Shown: positions 14,098 through 21,283 of the stretch, piece by piece | Position numbering within the stretch: the first letter of the stretch is position 1 | Layout: each line of letters starts with the position of its first letter | Virus record (IMG/VR): IMGVR_UViG_3300031972_001005 | Span: 1 to 31,241 of that record | Reading direction: 5' to 3' (one strand) | Source: a virus | Length of the DNA: 31,241 nt | Program-made: the position numbers and the translations under genes | The notes under the pieces: generated by a model | Database searches by the model: none | What the model was told of the DNA's origin: nothing | Seen by the model: only the letters and a program-made list of their open reading frames with translations

Positions 14098-14115
14098 GGG
14101 GAGGTTTCCCTCCCC
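14098..14115 (-). other. 7-bp hairpin with GAAA tetraloop
   Basis: On the minus strand GGGGAGG-GAAA-CCTCCCC is a perfect stem with a GNRA tetraloop, in the short space between two small genes. Only TTT follows, so it is a weak terminator at best; it may instead protect or attenuate the mRNA. Confidence 0.7.
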
Positions 14116-14122
14116 GAGTTAT

Positions 14123-14329
14123 TTACTTTTTATTTTCATTTCTTAATACATCTTGAAAATCAAATATGTATCTTTTAAGGTTATTTAATTTAGCGTCCAT
14201 TTGTTCAGCAGTAAAAAAATCTTTTTCGATATGTAGATCAGATAAGTTCGATGCTATTCTCATTAAGACGTTATCTGCGTTAGGAGTTCTAAACTCGTCG
14301 TATTTTTCTTGAAATTGTAATCTAGTCAT
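14123..14329 (-). CDS. Hypothetical 68-residue protein
   Basis: Begins MTRLQFQEKYDEFRTPNADN, then helices with VLMRIASNLSDLHIEKDFFT and NLKRYIFDFQDVLRNENKK. No family recognised. It is the first gene below the promoter at 14355-14386 and is separated from the tail tube gene by a strong terminator, so it has its own control. Confidence 0.68.
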   Translation of the reverse strand: MTRLQFQEKYDEFRTPNADNVLMRIASNLSDLHIEKDFFTAEQMDAKLNNLKRYIFDFQDVLRNENKK

Positions 14330-14354
14330 TTTTAAAAGTTTTATTTTGATAGTG

Positions 14355-14386
14355 CTAAAGTAATTCGGGTTTTAGACTTATCCAAA
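14355..14386 (-). promoter_or_regulatory. Bacteroidota-type promoter, weaker match
   Basis: Minus strand: TTTG (14386-14383), 20 bases, then TACTTTAG (14362-14355). The following leader contains CAAAATAAAAC, shared with the strong promoters at 3.1 and 28.2 kb. It lies between a terminator and the 68-residue gene. Confidence 0.55.
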
Positions 14387-14448
14387 TTTTTTAATAACTT
14401 TTTTATGTTTTATTTAAAATTTCTTTCGTTTACAGATAAGTAAGGCAC

Positions 14449-14474
14449 AAAAAAAAGCGACCTTACGGGGTCGC
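14449..14474 (-). terminator. Rho-independent terminator after the tail tube gene
   Basis: 6-bp GC-rich stem GCGACC/GGTCGC (14474-14469 with 14462-14457), 6-base loop, then 8 T on the minus strand (14456-14449). It lies 29 bases below the stop of the gene at 14503-15042. Confidence 0.85.
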
Positions 14475-14502
14475 CTTTTCCATAATGAAAACAAAAACGA
14501 TA

Positions 14503-15042
14503 TTAAATATCGTCGATATTAGTAGTCGATACGGTAATTCCTACTCCACTAACTCCACCTTGCAAGAAATTCGCAGGCTTTTTCTCCATACCTTGAAGAG
14601 TTAAAGTATATCCCGATAGATCTCCCATCGCAGCACCAGTTACAACTGTACCGCCGTTCGCATCTGCTCCGTACTCTAATCCTACCATAAAAGCGTTGCC
14701 GTTATTATCCTCTACGATAACGTGAGGTCTAGCAACTGCGATCAAAGCAAGTTCGTTATGAGATTGAGGAGATAGTTTTTTAAGGGTTAAATTTACTATC
14801 TGATCGTAAAAAGTAGTTCCGTTTTCTCTTGACGCTGTAATAGTTTGCTCTAGGCTAGAGTTTCCTTTTACAACGTATTTAAACGCTGTTATAGAAGTTT
14901 CAGAGAAAGCAGTTATTTCGTCGCTAGAAGTATCGTAGGTAGGTGTACCTAGAGTTCCAAAGTCGATAAAATAAACCGCTTGTATCCCTCCGACGCTATC
15001 CTTGCAGGGTTCCGTTCTTCCTTTTGTAATTGTACAAGCCAT
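14503..15042 (-). CDS. Probable major tail tube protein
   Basis: 179 residues. The middle and end (AFMVGLEYGADANGGTVVTG, then AAMGDLSGYTLTLQGMEKKP) resemble tail tube subunits of Bacteroidota siphoviruses: a small beta-barrel with a conserved Gly-Tyr-Thr strand. The gene follows the major capsid gene directly and is flanked by hairpins on both sides, which suits a very abundant protein. No other gene in the window fits the tail tube better. It is encoded away from the other tail genes, which is unusual. Confidence 0.65.
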   Translation of the reverse strand: MACTITKGRTEPCKDSVGGIQAVYFIDFGTLGTPTYDTSSDEITAFSETSITAFKYVVKGNSSLEQTITASRENGTTFYDQIVNLTLKKLSPQSHNELALIAVARPHVIVEDNNGNAFMVGLEYGADANGGTVVTGAAMGDLSGYTLTLQGMEKKPANFLQGGVSGVGITVSTTNIDDI

Positions 15043-15066
15043 TTTTTTAAATTTTTTAAAGTTATA

Positions 15067-15088
15067 GAGGCGAGTTTGACCTCGCCCC
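15067..15088 (-). terminator. Hairpin between capsid and tail tube genes, partial terminator
   Basis: 8-bp stem on the minus strand (GGGGCGAG/CTCGCCTC with one G-U pair) and 6-base loop. The following sequence (TATAACTTTAAAA) has no long T-run, so it is likely leaky and may set the capsid to tube ratio or protect the mRNA end. Confidence 0.5.
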
Positions 15089-15101
15089 TTTTATACTATT
15101 T

Positions 15102-16073
15102 TTACGCTAACGTTAGTAACGCAAGATCAGATCCAATACCGTATTGTACTCCTGCTGTAAATCTCATTACAACTCGTACGTTTTGACTTCCGTCGATGTC
15201 GGCCATATCGATAAGTTTTACCTCATTATGGTCGGCTAAAAGTCCAGTGCCGAAATACAAATTCGAAGCCTCTCCCGCAACGATATGATCAGTAGGCATA
15301 CCGGGTGCTAGTTGTAGCTTAATCCCCTCAAACGATAGGGCGTTCCCCATATTATACCATTGAGATCCTTTAGCGTCAGTACCTGCAGCACCTAGACCGC
15401 TAGCACCAAATCCACCTAAAGAACGGATATACGCTTGATGCGCTACCGTAGGAACGTAAATAGTTAAATCCTCTTTTCCATATACAGCACTTGGCAAAGC
15501 ATCGACTACGTTTCCTAAAAGCGTAGTAATGTTCCCCGAGTTAAATGCAGTCTCCGCTCCATTCGCAGCATCGTTTACGTCAGCATCTGCAAGCATAGCC
15601 TCTGTAAATCCAGTAAACTCTCCGGCGTTAGCCCCAAGACCACCCCAAATGTTCTGCTCTGTTTTTTCAGCAGTTTTAGCGATTACGTGTCCTAGAATAA
15701 AATCTGAAAAGCTAGGAGGCAAATTATCGAACGCTGAATAGCCCATTTGTACGGCCTCCCAGTCGCTACGAAAATCTTTTTTACATAGCTCTAAATTGAC
15801 TTGAAATTCGTCTGGTTGTAATACTCTTTCCGTCAAGGTTAAAGCATCAGCCGTTGCAGAAAAGTCGCAACTTCCGTCAGAAATAAAGTTAGTAGAGGCT
15901 ACTTTTTTAACGACCTCTTTATACTTTACGTTAGGTTTAATTGTGATTGCATTGTCCGCTAGAGTTTTCCCACTCAATAAAGCTGCCGATATATATTTAC
16001 CCGCAAACTCTCCTGCGTAGGTGGTCGTAATAGACGCAACCGATCCTGTTAAATTTACTTTTTGTGTACTCAT
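15102..16073 (-). CDS. Major capsid protein
   Basis: 323 residues. The pattern fits an HK97-fold capsid protein of Cellulophaga/Flavobacterium-type phages: an N-terminal arm, a strand region with FQVNLELCKKDFRSDWEAVQ, a helix with LPPSFSDFILGHVIAKTAEK, a Gly/Ala-rich loop near residues 220-235, and a C-terminal RFTAGVQYGIGSDLALLTLA. It forms the head shell. It sits directly below the scaffold-like gene (4-base gap) and above the tail tube gene, the classic protease-scaffold-capsid order. No N-terminal extension is seen, so scaffolding should come from the separate acidic protein. Confidence 0.82.
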   Translation of the reverse strand: MSTQKVNLTGSVASITTTYAGEFAGKYISAALLSGKTLADNAITIKPNVKYKEVVKKVASTNFISDGSCDFSATADALTLTERVLQPDEFQVNLELCKKDFRSDWEAVQMGYSAFDNLPPSFSDFILGHVIAKTAEKTEQNIWGGLGANAGEFTGFTEAMLADADVNDAANGAETAFNSGNITTLLGNVVDALPSAVYGKEDLTIYVPTVAHQAYIRSLGGFGASGLGAAGTDAKGSQWYNMGNALSFEGIKLQLAPGMPTDHIVAGEASNLYFGTGLLADHNEVKLIDMADIDGSQNVRVVMRFTAGVQYGIGSDLALLTLA

Positions 16074-16077
16074 TTTT

Positions 16078-16755
16078 CTATTTATTTAATTTTTCAAATA
16101 CTGTGTCTAAAATCGACTTTGGTTTATTTTGTGCAAAACGCACCATTTCTCTATCCGCAACCTTTTCGGGGCTGTGTTTAAACGGTTGAACTGCAGGCTT
16201 TGAAAGTTCCTCGTTCAACTCTTTCTGCTCATCAGTTTCAGCAACTTCCTCGGATACTTCCTCGCTCAACTCCTCGTTGTTTTCTTCGATTACTTCCTCG
16301 TTAGTTTCCTCTACTTCTTCGCTCATTTCTTTTTTGTCGTATCCTGCCTTAATCTCATCGATCGCTGCCTTAATTTCATCAAGCGCTACCGAAAACTCTT
16401 CACGAGATACGTACTCCATTTCTTTTTTATCTTCTTCCATTTCAGTTTCGTTTTGTTCAACTTCTTCTTCGACTTCTTCTTTATCTTTATCTTCGTCTTT
16501 TTCGTCGTCTTTAACTTCTCCAATAGAGGCGATAACTCCCTCCTCCTCTACTTTTAAGATCCTCCCGTCCTCGAGTTCAAACTCTCCAACAGGCAAAGCG
16601 ACCTTTTCGTCTTCTGAAACAATAAAAACGGACTCCCCCGCTTCAAACTTATCGGCCTCGATAACCGCACCGTTTTCTAATTTCATTTGCTCCAGTTTAA
16701 TTTCTAAACCTAAAACAGCCTTTATTCTCTTTAGGGTTTCTAGTGCGTTTGTCAT
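16078..16755 (-). CDS. Acidic scaffold-like head protein
   Basis: 225 residues. The first 75 residues form a small beta-rich domain (SVFIVSEDEKVALPVGEFEL then EDGRILKVEEEGVIASIGEV). The next 120 residues are extremely rich in Glu, Asp and Lys and likely form coiled coil. The last 40 are basic (KHSPEKVADREMVRFAQNKP), which may bind the capsid protein. Size, charge and position just before the capsid gene suit a scaffolding protein removed by the XkdF-type protease. Confidence 0.68.
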   Translation of the reverse strand: MTNALETLKRIKAVLGLEIKLEQMKLENGAVIEADKFEAGESVFIVSEDEKVALPVGEFELEDGRILKVEEEGVIASIGEVKDDEKDEDKDKEEVEEEVEQNETEMEEDKKEMEYVSREEFSVALDEIKAAIDEIKAGYDKKEMSEEVEETNEEVIEENNEELSEEVSEEVAETDEQKELNEELSKPAVQPFKHSPEKVADREMVRFAQNKPKSILDTVFEKLNK

Positions 16756-16803
16756 AATTTTTCGGCTTTATTAATTTAACGATTAATTCTATTTATTTTG
16801 CGT

Positions 16804-16962
16804 TTAAGCGCTTGTCTTTCCTATACCCTGTGCCTCTAGACTTCCGTCGCAACATTTTCGGCTATAAGTTCCGTCTCCACACAAACACGCTCTACGCCCA
16901 TTTCGAGGGCTAGTTCTACTAGGTGTTTTAAACCCTAATTTTTTTTGTAAATTCCGTAACAT
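16804..16962 (-). CDS. Tiny Cys-rich protein (CLCGDGTYSRKCCDG)
   Basis: 52 residues, ATG at 16962, overlapping the previous small gene by 28 bases in another frame. After a basic start (MLRNLQKKLGFKTPSR) comes RACLCGDGTYSRKCCDG and EAQGIGKTSA. The four cysteines in a CxC...CC pattern suggest a zinc knuckle. I recall very similar short proteins in the structural region of other Bacteroidota phages, which supports it being real. Function unknown; a minor virion or assembly factor is possible. Confidence 0.75.
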   Translation of the reverse strand: MLRNLQKKLGFKTPSRTSPRNGRRACLCGDGTYSRKCCDGSLEAQGIGKTSA

Positions 16963-17075
16963 ATTCCCAGTCGTTGTTTTAAATCTTTACTTTCTTTTAC
17001 TACGTTAGGATCTATAACGCATCGCTCTATAAAATCCTTTTGCTTTTCGTTTTCTCTAGGTTTAGGTAATGGCAT
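16935..17075 (-). CDS. Tiny conserved head-region protein (MPLPKP...)
   Basis: 46 residues, ATG at 17075 overlapping the protease stop (TAATG). It starts MPLPKPRENEKQKDFIERCV and ends KQRLGICYGIYKKN. This Pro-start, FIERC...KQR.G.C layout occurs, as I recall, in small proteins near the head protease of many phages. No function known. Confidence 0.78.
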   Translation of the reverse strand: MPLPKPRENEKQKDFIERCVIDPNVVKESKDLKQRLGICYGIYKKN

Positions 17076-18550
17076 TATTTAGGGCTTTTAGGGTGCTTTT
17101 TAGGGAGTAGATCATAGTCGGTTGTATATTTAGCGTTTTGAGGTCTCCCATTTTTTACTAAATACAAATACGCATTCACTCTAGCAAAAGCCCATTGAGA
17201 GGCACTTTTAACCATAGGAGAATGAGAAACATTAAACGCTCCCAGTCCTCGTTGAAATACAGATTTTAATTGCCCTACCGTTACTCCGTAACCTAGTTTT
17301 TCTTTATACCTCTTATTAAAATCGTCGGCTTTTTTCTTTAACGTAGCCTCATCTTTTTTAGATACTTTAGCACCCCTAGACGTAGAGGCATCGCCTTTCG
17401 CAGTACCTTTTCCTTTTGGGTTTCTATTAGGAGTATCCCCTTTAGGTGCTTTCGGGCTTTTTCGGATCCCTCCTTTTGGTCCTACTTCCGCAAGGTTATG
17501 CTCTTTACAAGGCATAAACCACTCTTTGCCCTCTACCTCGTGAATATGAAACCCCTCGCAACCTAAATCCTCGGCCATAGTCTCGGCTTGTTCTTTAGTA
17601 GAGTAAGCTAGTCTCTCGTCTATAATAGCGTGATTTTCGTCTATTATAATTACCTCTGCCTCCAGTTTCTTTTTATCGATTTGCTCTAGTTTACGAATAG
17701 CCCACTCAACGCCCTCGGTACCTCCCCAAGCGTCCCACATTATACCTCCGCACCCCTCATCGTAGGGTACGTCTTTATTTTTTTGGTGTCTCTTAAACGA
17801 TGCCATTCTAGCAATCGTGGATCGGCTCAAATTTTCATTTCGAGACAGCTGCCCTGCTCTCGTCCAACCGATAGTCGTTCCACAACTAGTGCCTTTTTCC
17901 TCTTTGTATTTAATAGCCCTTTTAGCGTTCTCTACCGCAGCCTTCGGATAGTCGTTGTAAGTCTCCAGTTCTACGCCCTCTAAAGCATCTTTTAATTCGC
18001 TTAAAATCTCTTTTGCTAAATCCTCCTCGCTTTCTTTTTTCTCGGCTCTATCTGCGAAATATCCCTCGATGCTAAATCCTTTAACTTTTCCAGTCTTAAC
18101 GTAATTGTTCCATATCTCCTCGTTTTCGACCTTTACAGATCCAACCCAAGTGCCTAGTGGTAAGTCCATTCCGTAAGCGTTTGACTTGTCGTTTTTCTTA
18201 TCCTCGACTATCCAACTCTCTACAAGCGTTAATCCGTTTACCTTTTCAGCGTGTTCTAAAGTAGAGTTGCCTTGGTTTCCTTGCTTCAAATATAACTGCG
18301 ATGCTTTTCTAACGGTCTCCCTAGTAAAGTAAATAAAGTACTCGTCCGATCCATTCTTTCGATATATAGGTTTGTTAGGGATCAGTATTGGACCTATCAA
18401 AATCTTTTTATCCTCATCGACTTTTTCGAACTTAAATTCTTGACTTTTTAAGGCTATAAAATCCTCCTCGATCGCAGGGTTTTCTACTACCGAGATCGCT
18501 TCAACGAAGTTGTCTTGCTCGTCGTCTAAAATTAACTCTACTATTCTCAT
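17075..18550 (-). CDS. Composite head maturation protease (XkdF-type) with extra domains
   Basis: 491 residues in at least three parts. Residues 1 to about 170 match the XkdF-like phage serine protease (Peptidase_S78_2): ISVVENPAIEEDFIALKSQ, then LIGPILIPNKPIYRKNG, then GNSTLEHAEKVNGLTLVESW and VKGFSIEGYFAD. Residues about 200-295 hold a separate module found in many phage head proteins (YPKAAVENAKRAIKYKEEKG ... YDEGCGGIMWDAWGG). The last 150 residues look like DUF5824 (KSVFQRGLGAFNVSHSP, QWAFARVNAYLYL). The protease would process scaffold and capsid. The leader holds a CGTTATAC motif shared with three other genes. Confidence 0.78.
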   Translation of the reverse strand: MRIVELILDDEQDNFVEAISVVENPAIEEDFIALKSQEFKFEKVDEDKKILIGPILIPNKPIYRKNGSDEYFIYFTRETVRKASQLYLKQGNQGNSTLEHAEKVNGLTLVESWIVEDKKNDKSNAYGMDLPLGTWVGSVKVENEEIWNNYVKTGKVKGFSIEGYFADRAEKKESEEDLAKEILSELKDALEGVELETYNDYPKAAVENAKRAIKYKEEKGTSCGTTIGWTRAGQLSRNENLSRSTIARMASFKRHQKNKDVPYDEGCGGIMWDAWGGTEGVEWAIRKLEQIDKKKLEAEVIIIDENHAIIDERLAYSTKEQAETMAEDLGCEGFHIHEVEGKEWFMPCKEHNLAEVGPKGGIRKSPKAPKGDTPNRNPKGKGTAKGDASTSRGAKVSKKDEATLKKKADDFNKRYKEKLGYGVTVGQLKSVFQRGLGAFNVSHSPMVKSASQWAFARVNAYLYLVKNGRPQNAKYTTDYDLLPKKHPKSPK

Positions 18551-18584
18551 ATCAGTATAACGCTTTTATTTAATTATTTTGCTT

Positions 18585-21152
18585 TTATATAGTCGCACCC
18601 TCTACGATATTTCTATCTAAAGACTGCGCACTTGTTACGTCGTTAGAGGTAACGTAGGCTTTTATAGGTCTATCCGATTGCCCTCCAATAGCCTCGGCAA
18701 TTTGAGACTGCCCACTAGATCCCACTACATTAAACGCAGGGGCTTGGGCTTGACCTCCTCCACTAGGTACACGAGGCGCACTTACAGATCCTCCACCTCC
18801 ACCACCACCTGCCGAAGAGGCAACGGATTTCGCTTTACTAGTAGCTTGTCTAATAGCCGAAATAATACCAACTGCCTGCGCAGCATATCCAATCAACATC
18901 GGTATATTTTGAGGAAAACCTATCGCAGCAGTTTTAGCCGATCCCGCAGCAACAGAACTCGCACTTGAAGCACCGTCTAGGGTTGCGCTAGTTACCGTCT
19001 TTTTAGCTTTACTTAAACTCTCTTTCGCATCTAAAATTAAAGTACGAGCTAGATCTAGTTGTTTAGCAACTACTAAAGCCCTACCTATCCCAGTCTCCGC
19101 ACCTGCAATCGCTATTGCGTTATCCAAAGTAGCTTGTCGGCTTTCTCTTTTTTCTACTTCAATCTGCCCCTCGGCATCGGCAAACTCTTTCAACAAAGCT
19201 TGACGCTGTTGCTCGTTTAAAGTTTCGTCCTCCAAAAGCAAGGCACGTCTTTCGTTTATTATGTTTCTACGCTCCTCAAAGTCTAATTGCTCAAACTCTT
19301 TTTCGAGTTGAAGTTCCTCGAATTTTTTATCTCGTTTTTTAACATCTTCTTCGAACGCTTTATTATCGTCCTCTATTTTAGCCTTACGCTCCTCCTCGTC
19401 GTAGAAATCATTAATTGCCTTTTCGGCTTTTCTCTTTTCCTCCGCAGATAACTTTAAGGCGTTTAGTTCCTCTAACGCTCTCTCTCGTTTTCTTTTAGCC
19501 TTTTCTAGAAAAGTTTTGTCCTCTTGATCCTCTAGTTTATTCTGATACTTTTCCTCTAGTTTAGCCAGTTTATCGAGGTGCTTTTCTCTCTCCTTTTCAG
19601 CCTCCTCGTCAGCCGTTTTTTGAGCCTCCGCCATTTCTTCCTCGTGAGCCTCTAACGCCTTTACCTCCTGCGCATTCGCTAAAGCTTGTTGCTTTTCTAG
19701 CTGACTTATTCTAAACCTTGCACCTCTAGTAGCTTTATTAGTTCGTATTTGCTCTTGCTTATCCCTGCCCTCCTCGATTCTTTTTTCGGCATCGTCTAAC
19801 GCTTTCGCAGCATCTTTTATGTTTTGCTCTACTGCCTTTTTATCGATAGCCCTACCTATAATCGGGATCCTAGAAATTTGTAAAAGGGCGTTATTAGTAA
19901 AGAGTTTTATATTAGCACCCAGTTTCTGAAAGCTACCTACCGCAATATCAAAACTACTCGATAGCCTTAATTTTAAATTCGTACCTAATTCAACAAAAGC
20001 GAAATTTAAGTAGTCTAGAAATGGACCTATATTAGATATCACTTTAGTAAGTCCTTGGATAGCACCCCTAGAGATTTTATTTATAATTCCACTACCGTCC
20101 TCGATAGATAATAAAAAGCCCTCCCAAGCTGATCCGAGTTTAGTAGTATCCCCCGCTAGGTTATCTAGTCTAGTCTCTGCTATATCTTTTGCAGCACCTC
20201 CTGCGTTTTTAAATTTTTCCTCTAGTTCTCCTATCTTATCGCCACTATTAGCCAAGTTCAAAAGAGATTTCGCACCGACAACTCCCACCAGTTCAACGGC
20301 AGTATTAAGTTGGTTTGACGAGTTCTTTACCTTATCCATAGCGTCCTCGAGACTTATCCCCTCTTTATTTAACGCTATAAATGTTTTAGATAATCCAGTA
20401 CCTGCAATAGATCCCTTTAAACCAGTATCCGCTAAAACCCCCAAAAGCGCAGCCGTTCTCTCTATCGATACTCCCACCGCTCTAGCCGTAGGCGCAGCAA
20501 CTTTTAACGACTCTTGTAACGCACCAAAGTTCAACGCAGAGGAGGCTGTCGATAACGCCATTACGTCCACTACTCGTTGCGTTTCCTCCGTAGTAAGTCC
20601 AAAGGATCTTACGACAGATCCTGCAAACTCCGCAGCACTAGCAAGGTCGACCTCCAAAGACGAAGCCAAATCCAATATCGCAGGCGTAGAGTTCTGAATA
20701 TCCCCAACCGTAAAACCAAGTTTCGCTAATTCAGTTTGTAATTTTACAACTTGACTTGCAGTAAAGGCAGTACTCGCTCCTAAATCTTTAGCTTGATTTG
20801 ATAACGCAGTCATTTCAGCCTCGGTCGATCCACTAACAGCCTCTAATCCACTTAACGCTTTTTCGAACTCCGCACCTTTTCTCGCAGCACTAATAAACAT
20901 ACTCGTAAGCGCACCAATCGCTACAACGATAGCACCTACTCCAGTAGATACTAGCGCAGCACTAAACGCCCTTAACGCAGGGATAGCACCCAGTATGCCT
21001 TGCTTCATAGCACCAAACGCACCTGCTAATCCTTTACCACTTTTCTTGGCAGTTTTAGAAGTCTTATCTAGTTGTTTATTTACTCCTGCTATCTGACTTT
21101 TAGCCTGTCCAGTTTCGACCTTTATAGTTATTATTTGCTCTTGCTTTGCCAT
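18585..21152 (-). CDS. Tail tape measure protein
   Basis: 855 residues. After an N-terminal coiled region (IKVETGQAKSQIAGVNKQLD) and a hydrophobic segment (ALVSTGVGAIVVAIGALTSM) comes the PhageMin_Tail domain (about 95-360: FEKALSGLEAVSGSTEAEMT ... DTGLKGSIAGTGLSKTFIAL). Residues 450-680 are long Lys/Glu-rich coiled coil. A second hydrophobic part and a Gly-rich run (SAGGGGGGGSVSAPRVPSGG) lie near the C-terminus. It sets tail length; this size suggests a tail somewhat over 100 nm by the usual scaling, so the virion is a siphovirus. Confidence 0.9.
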   Translation of the reverse strand: MAKQEQIITIKVETGQAKSQIAGVNKQLDKTSKTAKKSGKGLAGAFGAMKQGILGAIPALRAFSAALVSTGVGAIVVAIGALTSMFISAARKGAEFEKALSGLEAVSGSTEAEMTALSNQAKDLGASTAFTASQVVKLQTELAKLGFTVGDIQNSTPAILDLASSLEVDLASAAEFAGSVVRSFGLTTEETQRVVDVMALSTASSALNFGALQESLKVAAPTARAVGVSIERTAALLGVLADTGLKGSIAGTGLSKTFIALNKEGISLEDAMDKVKNSSNQLNTAVELVGVVGAKSLLNLANSGDKIGELEEKFKNAGGAAKDIAETRLDNLAGDTTKLGSAWEGFLLSIEDGSGIINKISRGAIQGLTKVISNIGPFLDYLNFAFVELGTNLKLRLSSSFDIAVGSFQKLGANIKLFTNNALLQISRIPIIGRAIDKKAVEQNIKDAAKALDDAEKRIEEGRDKQEQIRTNKATRGARFRISQLEKQQALANAQEVKALEAHEEEMAEAQKTADEEAEKEREKHLDKLAKLEEKYQNKLEDQEDKTFLEKAKRKRERALEELNALKLSAEEKRKAEKAINDFYDEEERKAKIEDDNKAFEEDVKKRDKKFEELQLEKEFEQLDFEERRNIINERRALLLEDETLNEQQRQALLKEFADAEGQIEVEKRESRQATLDNAIAIAGAETGIGRALVVAKQLDLARTLILDAKESLSKAKKTVTSATLDGASSASSVAAGSAKTAAIGFPQNIPMLIGYAAQAVGIISAIRQATSKAKSVASSAGGGGGGGSVSAPRVPSGGGQAQAPAFNVVGSSGQSQIAEAIGGQSDRPIKAYVTSNDVTSAQSLDRNIVEGATI

Positions 21153-21283
21153 TCTATTTTGCTTTTTATTTTTCTATATCCCTCCTTTAAATTCGTAGGC
21201 ATTTTATACTTTCCTTTCGCTATCCTTATATTTTCCGTTTCGCCTTTTACAAAAGGGAGTAACGATATTATATTCTTTATCAT
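21131..21283 (-). CDS. Hypothetical 50-residue basic protein
   Basis: ATG at 21283 overlaps the stop of the large tail gene (ATGA); the end overlaps the tape measure start by 22 bases. It begins MIKNIISLLPFVKGETENIR and ends in a basic helix. Its place directly before the tape measure could suit a tail assembly aid, but it is too short to assign. Confidence 0.62.
   Translation of the reverse strand: MIKNIISLLPFVKGETENIRIAKGKYKMPTNLKEGYRKIKSKIEWQSKSK

Noticed and set aside
16277-16774. Long Ser-rich open frame on the plus strand (165 codons)
   Set aside because: It is the antisense of the Glu-rich scaffold-like gene (GAA/GAG repeats read as Ser codons). No promoter or leader precedes it.
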